From contig JAUCBJ010001825.1 in NCBI GenBank assembly GCA_032718475.1, positions 1 through 64,000 of the forward strand: a DNA stretch of 64,000 nt, given 5' to 3'. A program made the position numbers and the translations under genes. This DNA is from Nemertoderma westbladi (lineage: Eukaryota > Xenacoelomorpha > Nemertodermatida > Nemertodermatidae). The notes under the pieces are model-generated. The model was given only the letters and a program-made list of their open reading frames with translations. It was not told where the DNA came from and did no database searches. Positions 53,581-64,000 of this stretch are shown here, piece after piece. The first letter of the stretch is position 1, and each line of letters opens with the position of its first letter.

Positions 53581-54141
53581 GCCCCCACGACTAAAATATT
53601 AAATTTTCCCTCTTTATTTCCCTCTCTTTGATTTATTGATGTTTGGTTAAATTTCTTAAATACTGAGTTTGTGATACAGTAGAATCGCTCAATATTAATC
53701 TGTATCTCATAACTGAGCTTCGTGCTGCGCGAAGACCCCACGAACGTGCTCATACTGCCAAGAATTTTATTCCCAAAAGTCCAGTCTTTTAATGGAAAGT
53801 GTACCCCCTTCCTGTCCTGTATGTTATGGTTTGTACTCATCTGTTGCGAATTTAATCATTGTCAATAACATTACCAGTGTAGAATCCCAAATAGTTTATT
53901 CTAAAAATATTGGGATGAATATTTTTAGAAGGGATTTCTGTGAAATGTTCTTAAAATTATATTATTATGTTTACGTCCTTTGAATTGTCTACATTTTATA
54001 CTGTGGCATTAACAGGGTAGATTAATTTCATTACTGCATCGACATCGGCATAAGGTAATTTTTAATATTTATGTCAACTTGAGACGCCACAATCTGAATT
54101 AAAAAACACAAATTTTCAATCAATACCTGCCTGCCATCAAT
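53581..54141. other. right flank of the retrotransposon, no gene recognised
   Basis: It starts with the GCCCC target duplication. A minus-strand open frame (53840 down) enters the LTR, and in the pre-insertion sequence it would have continued for about 35 codons into 39557-39450. It is A/T-rich with no domain, so I do not call it. The segment 53990-54075 is a diverged copy of 39480-39550. Confidence 0.5.
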
Positions 54142-57100
54142 CTCACGTACTGCGGTACAACCGTCTGTGCCTTATGGGTTGGGGTGCAGATTAAAAGGGG
54201 TGTAACTGAACCCTCACGTACTGCGGTACAACCGTCTATGCCTTATGGGTTGGGGTGCAGATTAAAAGGGGTGGAACTGAACCCCCACGTACTGCGGTAC
54301 AACCGTCTGTGCCTTATGGGTTGGGGTGCATATTAAAAGGGGTTGAACTGAACCCTCACCTACTGCGGTACAACCGTCTGTGCCTTATGGGTTGGGGTGC
54401 ATATTAAAAGGGGTGTAACTGAACCCTCACGTACTGCGGTACAACCGTCTGTGCCTTATGGGTTGGGGTGCATATTAAAAGGGGTTGAACTGAACCATCA
54501 CGTACTGCGGTACAACCGTCTGTGCCTTATGGGTTGGGGTGCATATTAAAAGGGGTGGAACTGAACCCTCACGTACTGCGGTACAGCCGTCTGTGCCTTA
54601 TGGGTTGGGGTGCATATTAAAAGGGGTTGAACTGAACCCTCACGTACTGCGGTACAACCGTCTGTGCCTTATGGGTTGGGGTGCATATTAAAAGGGGTTG
54701 AACTGAACCATCACGTACTGCGGTACAACCGTCTGTGCCTTATGGGTTGGGGTGCATATTAAAAGGGGTGGAACTGAACCCTCACGTACTGCGGTACAAC
54801 CGTCTGTGCCTTATGGGTTGGGGTGCATATTAAAAGGGGTTGAACTGAACCATCACGTACTGCGGTACAACCATCTGTGCCTTATGGGTTGGGGTGCAGA
54901 TTAAAAGGGGTGGAACTGAACCCTCACGTACTGCGGTACAACCGTCTGTGCCTTATGGGTTGGGGTGCATATTAAAAGGGGTGGAACTGAACCCTTACGT
55001 ACTGCGGTACAACCGTCTGTGCCTTATGGGTTGGGGTGCAGATTAAAAGGGGTGGAACTGAACCCTCACATCCTGCGGTACAACCGTCTGTGCCTTATGG
55101 GTTGGGGTGCAGATTAAAAGGGGTGGAACTGAACCCTCACGTACTGCGGTACAACCGTCTGTGCCTTATGGGTTGGGGGTGCATATTAAAAGGGGTGTAA
55201 CTGAACCCTCACGTACTGCGGTACAACCGTCTGTACCTTATGGGTTTGGGTGCATATTAAAAGAGGTGGAACTGAACCCTCACGTACTGCGGTACAACCG
55301 TCTGTGCCTTATGGGTTGGGGTGCATATTAAAAGGGGTTGAACTGAACCCTCACGTACTGCGGTACAACTGTCTGTGCCTTATGGATTGGGGTGCAGATT
55401 AAAAGGGGTGGAACTGAACCCGCACGTACTGCGGTACAACCGTCTGTGCCTTATGGGTTGGGGTGCATAGTAAAAGGGGTTGAACTGAACCCTCACGTAC
55501 TGCGGTACAACCGTCTGTGCCTTATGGGTTGGGGTGCAGATTAAAAGGGGTGGAACTGAACCCTCACGTACTGCGGTACAACCGTCTGTGCCTTATGGGT
55601 TGGGGTGCATATTAAAAGGGGTTGAACTGAACCCTCACGTACTGCGGTACAACCGTCTGTGCCTTATGGGTTGGGGTGCATATTAAAAGGGGTTGAACTG
55701 AACCCTCACGTACTGCGGTACAACCGTCTGTGCCTTATGGGTTGGGGTGCATATTAAAAGGGGTTGAACTGAACCCTCACGTACTGCGGTACAACCGTCT
55801 GTGCCTTATGGGTTGGGGTGCATATTAAAAGGGGTGGAACTGAACCCGCACGTACTGCGGTACAACCGTCTGTGCCTTATGGGTTGGGGTGCATATTAAA
55901 AGGGGTGGAACTGAACCCTCACGTACTGCGGTACAACCGTCTGTGCCTTATGGGTTGGGGTGCAATTTAAAAGGGGTGGAACTGAACCCTCACGTACTGC
56001 GGTACAACCGTCTGTGCCTTATGGGTTGGGGTGCATATTAAAAGGGGTTGAACTGAACCCTCACGTACTGCGGTACAACCGTCTGTGCCTTATGGGTTGG
56101 GGTGCATATTAAAAGGGGTTGAACTGAACCCTCACGTACTGCGGTACAACCGTCTGTGCCTTATGGGTTGGGGTGCAGATTAAAAGGGGTGGAACTGAAC
56201 CCTCACGTACTGCGGTACAACCGTCTGTGCCTTATGGGTTGGGGTGCATATTAAAAGGGGTTGAACTGAACCCTCACGTACTGCGGTACAACCGTCTGTG
56301 CCTTATGGGTTGGGGTGCATATTAAAAGGTGTGTAACTGAACCCTCACGTACTGCGGTACAACCGTCTGTGCCTTATGGGTTGGGGTGCATATTAAAAGG
56401 TGTGTAACTGAACCCTCACGTACTGCGGTACAACCGTCTGTGCCTTATGGGTTGGGGTGCATATTAAAAGGTGTGTAACTGAACCCTCACGTACTGCGGT
56501 ACAACCGTCTGTGCCTTATGGGTTGGGGTGCATATTAAAAGGTGTGTAACTGAACCCTCACGTACTGCGGTACAACCGTCTGTGCCTTATGGGTTGGGGT
56601 GCATATTAAAAGGTGTGTAACTGAACCCGCACGTACTGCGGTACAACCGTCTGTGCCTTATGGGTTGGGGTGCATATTAAAAGGTGTGTAACTGAACCCT
56701 CACGTACTGCGGTACAACCGTCTGTGCCTTATGGGTTGGGGTGCATATTAAAAGGTGTGTAACTGAACCCTCACGTACTGCGGTACAACCGTCTGTGCCT
56801 TATGGGTTGGGGTGCATATTAAAAGGTGTGTAACTGAACCCTCACGTACTGCGGTACAACCGTCTGTGCCTTATGGGTTGGGGTGCATATTAAAAGGGGT
56901 GTAACTGAACCCTCACGTACTGCGGTACAACCGTCTGTGCCTTATGGGTTGGGGTGCAGATTAAAAGGGGTGGAACTGAACCCTCACGTACTGCGGTACA
57001 ACCGTCTGTGCCTTATGGGTTGGGGTGCATATTAAAAGGTGTGTAACTGAACCCGCACGTACTGCGGTACAACCGTCTGTGCCTTATGGGTTGGGGTGCA

Positions 57101-60100
57101 GATTAAAAGGTGTGTAACTGAACCCTCACGTACTGCGGTACAACCGTCTGTGCCTTATGGGTTGGGGTGCATATTAAAAGGTGTGTAACTGAACCCGCAC
57201 GTACTGCGGTACAACCGTCTGTGCCTTATGGGTTGGGGTGCAGATTAAAAGGGGTGGAACTGAACCCTCACGTACTGCGGTACAACCGTCTGTGCCTTAT
57301 GGGTTGGGGTGCAGATTAAAAGGGGTGTGAACTGAACCCGCACGTACTGCGGTACAACCGTCTGTGCCTTATGGGTTGGGGTGCATATTAAAAGGGGTGT
57401 GAACTGAACCCTCACGTACTGCGGTACAACCGTCTGTGCCTTATGGGTTGGGGTGCATATTAAAAGGGGTGGAACTGAACCCTCACGTACTGCGGTACAA
57501 CCGTCTGTGCCTTATGGGTTGGGGTGCATATTAAAAGGGGTGTGAACTGAACCCTCACGTACTGCGGTACAACCGTCTGTGCCTTATGGGTTGGGGTGCA
57601 GATTAAAAGGGGTGGAACTGAACCCTCACGTACTGCGGTACAACCGTCTGTGCCTTATGGGTTGGGGTGCATATTAAAAGGGGTGGAACTGAACCCTCAC
57701 GTACTGCGGTACAACCGTCTGTGCCTTATGGGTTGGGGTGCATATTAAAAGGGGTGTAACTGAACCCTCACGTACTGCGGTACAACCGTCTGTGCCTTAT
57801 GGGTTGGGGTGCAGATTAAAAGGGGTGGAACTGAACCCTCACGTACTGCGGTACAACCGTCTGTGCCTTATGGGTTGGGGTGCATATTAAAAGGGGTGAA
57901 CTGAACCCTCACGTACTGCGGTACAACCGTCTGTCCTTATGGGTTGGGTGCATATTAAAAGGGTGAACTGAACCCTCACGTACTGCGGTACAACCGTCTG
58001 TGCCTTATGGGTTGGGGTGCATATTAAAAGGGGTTGAACTGAACCCTCACGTACTGCGGTACAACCGTCTGTGCCTTATGGGTTGGGGTGCAGATTAAAA
58101 GGGGTGGAACTGAACCCGCACGTACTGCGGTACAACCGTCTGTGCCTTATGGGTTGGGGTGCATATTAAAAGGGGTTGAACTGAACCCTCACGTACTGCG
58201 GTACAACCGTCTGTGCCTTATGGGTTGGGGTGCAGATTAAAAGGGGTGGAACTGAACCCTCACGTACTGCGGTACAACCGTCTGTGCCTTATGGGTTGGG
58301 GTGCATATTAAAAGGGGTGGAACTGAACCCTCACGTACTGCGGTACAACCGTCTGTGCCTTATGGGTTGGGGTGCATATTAAAAGGTGTGTAACTGAACC
58401 CGCACGTACTGCGGTACAACCGTCTGTGCCTTATGGGTTGGGGTGCAGATTAAAAGGGGTGGAACTGAACCCTCACGTACTGCGGTACAACCGTCTGTGC
58501 CTTATGGGTTGGGGTGCATATTAAAAGGTGTGTAACTGAACCCGCACGTACTGCGGTACAACCGTCTGTGCCTTATGGGTTGGGGTGCAGATTAAAAGGG
58601 GTGGAACTGAACCCTCACGTACTGCGGTACAACCGTCTGTGCCTTATGGGTTGGGGTGCAGATTAAAAGGGGTTGAACTGAACCCTCACGTACTGCGGTA
58701 CAACCGTCTGTGCCTTATGGGTTGGGGTGCAGATTAAAAGGGGTGTAACTGAACCCTCACGTACTGCGGTACAACCGTCTATGCCTTATGGGTTGGGGTG
58801 CAGATTAAAAGGGGTTGAACTGAACCCTCACGTACTGCGGTACAACCGTCTGTGCCTTATGGGTTGGGGTGCAGATTAAAAGGTGTGTAACTGAACCCTC
58901 ACGTACTGCGGTACAACCGTCTGTGCCTTATGGGTTGGGGTGCAGATTAAAAGGGGTTGAACTGAACCCTCACGTACTGCGGTACAACCGTCTGTGCCTT
59001 ATGGGTTGGGGTGCAGATTAAAAGGTGTGTAACTGAACCCTCACGTACTGCGGTACAACCGTCTGTGCCTTATGGGTTGGGGTGCATATTAAAAGGGGTG
59101 GAACTGAACCCTCACGTACTGCGGTACAACCGTCTGTGCCTTATGGGTTGGGGTGCATATTAAAAGGTGTGTAACTGAACCCGCACGTACTGCGGTACAA
59201 CCGTCTGTGCCTTATGGGTTGGGGTGCAGATTAAAAGGGGTGGAACTGAACCCTCACGTACTGCGGTACAACCGTCTGTGCCTTATGGGTTGGGGTGCAT
59301 ATTAAAAGGGGTGTAACTGAACCCGCACGTACTGCGGTACAACCGTCTGTGCCTTATGGGTTGGGGTGCAGATTAAAAGGGGTGGAACTGAACCCGCACG
59401 TACTGCGGTACAACCGTCTGTGCCTTATGGGTTGGGGTGCAGATTAAAAGGGGTTGAACTGAACCCTCACGTACTGCGGTACAACCGTCTGTGCCTTATG
59501 GGTTGGGGTGCATATTAAAAGGTGTGTAACTGAACCCGCACGTACTGCGGTACAACCGTCTGTGCCTTATGGGTTGGGGTGCAGATTAAAAGGGGTGGAA
59601 CTGAACCCTCACGTACTGCGGTACAACCGTCTGTGCCTTATGGGTTGGGGTGCAGATTAAAAGGTGTGGAACTGAACCCGCACGTACTGCGGTACAACCG
59701 TCTGTGCCTTATGGGTTGGGGTGCATATTAAAAGGGGTGGAACTGAACCCTCACGTACTGCGGTACAACCGTCTGTGCCTTATGGGTTGGGGTGCATATT
59801 AAAAGGGGTGGAACTGAACCCTCACGTACTGCGGTACAACCGTCTGTGCCTTATGGGTTGGGGTGCAGATTAAAAGGGGTGTAACTGAACCCTCACGTAC
59901 TGCGGTACAACCGTCTGTGCCTTATGGGTTGGGGTGCATATTAAAAGGGGTGGAACTGAACCCGCACGTACTGCGGTACAACCGTCTGTGCCTTATGGGT
60001 TGGGGTGCATATTAAAAGGGGTGGAACTGAACCCTCACGTACTGCGGTACAACCGTCTGTGCCTTATGGGTTGGGGTGCAGATTAAAAGGGGTGGAACTG

Positions 60101-63100
60101 AACCCGCACGTACTGCGGTACAACCGTCTGTGCCTTATGGGTTGGGGTGCAGATTAAAAGGGGTGGAACTGAACCCTCACGTACTGCGGTACAACCGTCT
60201 GTGCCTTATGGGTTGGGGTGCATATTAAAAGGGGTGGAACTGAACCCGCACGTACTGCGGTACAACCGTCTGTGCCTTATGGGTTGGGGTGCATATTAAA
60301 AGGTGTGTAACTGAACCCTCACGTACTGCGGTACAACCGTCTGTGCCTTATGGGTTGGGGTGCATATTAAAAGGGGTGGAACTGAACCCTCACGTACTGC
60401 GGTACAACCGTCTGTGCCTTATGGGTTGGGGTGCAGATTAAAAGGGGTGGAACTGAACCCGCACGTACTGCGGTACAACCGTCTGTGCCTTATGGGTTGG
60501 GGTGCATATTAAAAGGGGTGTAACTGAACCCTCACGTACTGCGGTACAACCGTCTGTGCCTTATGGGTTGGGGTGCAGATTAAAAGGGGTGGAACTGAAC
60601 CCGCACGTACTGCGGTACAACCGTCTGTGCCTTATGGGTTGGGGTGCAGATTAAAAGGGGTGGAACTGAACCCTCACGTACTGCGGTACAACCGTCTGTG
60701 CCTTATGGGTTGGGGTGCAGATTAAAAGGGGTTGAACTGAACCCTCACGTACTGCGGTACAACCGTCTGTGCCTTATGGGTTGGGGTGCATATTAAAAGG
60801 GGTGGAACTGAACCCTCACGTACTGCGGTACAACCGTCTGTGCCTTATGGGTTGGGGTGCAGATTAAAAGGGGTTGAACTGAACCCTCACGTACTGCGGT
60901 ACAACCGTCTGTGCCTTATGGGTTGGGGTGCATATTAAAAGGGGTGGAACTGAACCCTCACGTACTGCGGTACAACCGTCTGTGCCTTATGGGTTGGGGT
61001 GCATATTAAAAGGGGTGTGAACTGAACCCTCACGTACTGCGGTACAACCGTCTGTGCCTTATGGGTTGGGGTGCATATTAAAAGGTGTGGAACTGAACCC
61101 TCACGTACTGCGGTACAACCGTCTGTGCCTTATGGGTTGGGGTGCAGATTAAAAGGGGTGGAACTGAACCCTCACGTACTGCGGTACAACCGTCTGTGCC
61201 TTATGGGTTGGGGTGCATATTAAAAGGGGTGGAACTGAACCCGCACGTACTGCGGTACAACCGTCTGTGCCTTATGGGTTGGGGTGCATATTAAAAGGGG
61301 TGGAACTGAACCCTCACGTACTGCGGTACAACCGTCTGTGCCTTATGGGTTGGGGTGCAGATTAAAAGGGGTGGAACTGAACCCTCACGTACTGCGGTAC
61401 AACCGTCTGTGCCTTATGGGTTGGGGTGCATATTAAAAGGGGTGGAACTGAACCCTCACGTACTGCGGTACAACCGTCTGTGCCTTATGGGTTGGGGTGC
61501 ATATTAAAAGGTGTGTAACTGAACCCTCACGTACTGCGGTACAACCGTCTGTGCCTTATGGGTTGGGGTGCATATTAAAAGGTGTGTAACTGAACCCTCA
61601 CGTACTGCGGTACAACCGTCTGTGCCTTATGGGTTGGGGTGCATATTAAAAGGTGTGTAACTGAACCCGCACGTACTGCGGTACAACCGTCTGTGCCTTA
61701 TGGGTTGGGGTGCAGATTAAAAGGTGTGTAACTGAACCCGCACGTACTGCGGTACAACCGTCTGTGCCTTATGGGTTGGGGTGCAGATTAAAAGGGGTGG
61801 AACTGAACCCTCACGTACTGCGGTACAACCGTCTGTGCCTTATGGGTTGGGGTGCAGATTAAAAGGGGTGGAACTGAACCCGCACGTACTGCGGTACAAC
61901 CGTCTGTGCCTTATGGGTTGGGGTGCAGATTAAAAGGTGTGTAACTGAACCCTCACGTACTGCGGTACAACCGTCTGTGCCTTATGGGTTGGGGTGCATA
62001 TTAAAAGGTGTGTAACTGAACCCTCACGTACTGCGGTACAACCGTCTGTGCCTTATGGGTTGGGGTGCATATTAAAAGGGGTGGAACTGAACCCTCACGT
62101 ACTGCGGTACAACCGTCTGTGCCTTATGGGTTGGGGTGCATATTAAAAGGGGTTGAACTGAACCCTCACGTACTGCGGTACAACCGTCTGTGCCTTATGG
62201 GTTGGGGTGCATATTAAAAGGGGTGGAACTGAACCCGCACGTACTGCGGTACAACCGTCTGTGCCTTATGGGTTGGGGTGCAGATTAAAAGGGGTGGAAC
62301 TGAACCCTCACGTACTGCGGTACAACCGTCTGTGCCTTATGGGTTGGGGTGCATATTAAAAGGGGTGTAACTGAACCCTCACGTACTGCGGTACAACCGT
62401 CTGTGCCTTATGGGTTGGGGTGCAGATTAAAAGGGGTGGAACTGAACCCTCACGTACTGCGGTACAACCGTCTGTGCCTTATGGGTTGGGGTGCATATTA
62501 AAAGGGGTGGAACTGAACCCTCACGTACTGCGGTACAACCGTCTGTGCCTTATGGGTTGGGGTGCAGATTAAAAGGTGTGTAACTGAACCCGCACGTACT
62601 GCGGTACAACCGTCTGTGCCTTATGGGTTGGGGTGCATATTAAAAGGGGTGGAACTGAACCCTCACGTACTGCGGTACAACCGTCTGTGCCTTATGGGTT
62701 GGGGTGCAGATTAAAAGGTGTGTAACTGAACCCTCACGTACTGCGGTACAACCGTCTGTGCCTTATGGGTTGGGGTGCATATTAAAAGGTGTGTAACTGA
62801 ACCCGCACGTACTGCGGTACAACCGTCTGTGCCTTATGGGTTGGGGTGCAGATTAAAAGGGGTGGAACTGAACCCGCACGTACTGCGGTACAACCGTCTG
62901 TGCCTTATGGGTTGGGGTGCATATTAAAAGGTGTGTAACTGAACCCTCACGTACTGCGGTACAACCGTCTGTGCCTTATGGGTTGGGGTGCATATTAAAA
63001 GGTGTGTAACTGAACCCGCACGTACTGCGGTACAACCGTCTGTGCCTTATGGGTTGGGGTGCATATTAAAAGGGGTTGAACTGAACCCTCACGTACTGCG

Positions 63101-64000
63101 GTACAACCGTCTGTGCCTTATGGGTTGGGGTGCAGATTAAAAGGTGTGTAACTGAACCCGCACGTACTGCGGTACAACCGTCTGTGCCTTATGGGTTGGG
63201 GTGCAGATTAAAAGGGGTGGAACTGAACCCTCACGTACTGCGGTACAACCGTCTGTGCCTTATGGGTTGGGGTGCAGATTAAAAGGTGTGTAACTGAACC
63301 CGCACGTACTGCGGTACAACCGTCTGTGCCTTATGGGTTGGGGTGCATATTAAAAGGGGTGGAACTGAACCCTCACGTACTGCGGTACAACCGTCTGTGC
63401 CTTATGGGTTGGGGTGCAGATTAAAAGGTGTGTAACTGAACCCGCACGTACTGCGGTACAACCGTCTGTGCCTTATGGGTTGGGGTGCAGATTAAAAGGG
63501 GTGGAACTGAACCCTCACGTACTGCGGTACAACCGTCTGTGCCTTATGGGTTGGGGTGCAGATTAAAAGGGGTGGAACTGAACCCGCACGTACTGCGGTA
63601 CAACCGTCTGTGCCTTATGGGTTGGGGTGCAGATTAAAAGGGGTGGAACTGAACCCTCACGTACTGCGGTACAACCGTCTGTGCCTTATGGGTTGGGGTG
63701 CAGATTAAAAGGGGTGTGAACTGAACCCGCACGTACTGCGGTACAACCGTCTGTGCCTTATGGGTTGGGGTGCAGATTAAAAGGGGTGGAACTGAACCCT
63801 CACGTACTGCGGTACAACCGTCTGTGCCTTATGGGTTGGGGTGCAGATTAAAAGGGGTGGAACTGAACCCGCACGTACTGCGGTACAACCGTCTGTGCCT
63901 TATGGGTTGGGGTGCAGATTAAAAGGGGTTGAACTGAACCCTCACGTACTGCGGTACAACCGTCTGTGCCTTATGGGTTGGGGTGCAGATTAAAAGGGGT
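54142..64000. repeat. 71-bp satellite (~139 copies), continues past the window
   Basis: The unit starts ctcacgtactgcggtacaac and continues cgtctgtgccttatgggttg and gggtgcatattaaaagg. It contains the inverted repeat GTAC-TGCG-GTAC. Diagnostic positions vary together: gcatatt/gcagatt, aggggtggaac/aggggttgaac/aggtgtgtaac, and ccctcac/cccgcac. From about 57000 the cccgcac form often alternates with the ccctcac form, suggesting two-unit higher-order repeats. Units near 54142-55300 carry more unique changes. I see no coding potential. Confidence 0.97.

Overview
This is a eukaryotic, almost certainly animal, nuclear window. It has spliced genes with GT-AG introns, tRNA-derived SINEs, a LINE reverse-transcriptase relic, inverted-repeat DNA elements, an intact-looking BEL/Pao LTR retrotransposon and very large satellite arrays. 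The repeat content and long poly-G/C tracts would suit a repeat-rich arthropod such as a decapod crustacean, but the taxon is only a guess. More than half of the window is tandem repeat.

Layout. 1-1592: sequence I cannot assign. 1593-2439: one copy of an ~0.85 kb dispersed module whose inverted second copy is at 31523-32335. 2441-25993: ~490 copies of a 48-bp minisatellite. 25966-30342 (+): four exons of a multi-span membrane protein that reads as a glycerophosphocholine acyltransferase (DUF2838/GPC1 family), with a LINE relic and tRNA-like SINEs in its introns. 30343-36800: 3' UTR repeats, SINE-like sequences, a 2.3-kb terminal-inverted-repeat element with a poly-G end, a 63-bp minisatellite, a 25-bp satellite and a ~0.6-kb MITE-like element. 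36820-38057 (-): a two-exon gene for an unrecognised type II membrane protein with PPxY motifs. 39558-53580: a 14-kb BEL/Pao retrotransposon on the minus strand, with 567-bp LTRs and a GCCCC target duplication. 54142 to the window end: ~139 copies of a 71-bp satellite.

Two observations stand out. First, the 48-bp unit of the giant array is exactly the last 20 bases of an intron plus the first 28 bases of the following exon of the acyltransferase gene. The array is therefore hundreds of tandem copies of that gene's own 3' splice site, and the final copy runs directly into coding sequence. Second, the BEL/Pao element carries a long extra coding region downstream of integrase. It contains all four residues of a DEDD-type 3'-5' exonuclease (RNase D/WRN/EXD-like), followed by three canonical CCHC zinc knuckles. 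I know of no described LTR retrotransposon with this cargo. The LTRs differ at only three positions, so insertion was recent. Even so, the reading frames are broken at several points, many of them at homopolymer runs, which leaves open assembly error, a defective copy or recoding.

The acyltransferase gene (+) and the type II membrane protein gene (-) converge on the repeat-rich 30.3-36.8 kb interval. Long open frames inside the satellites are by-products of unit lengths or stop-free composition and are not annotated as genes.
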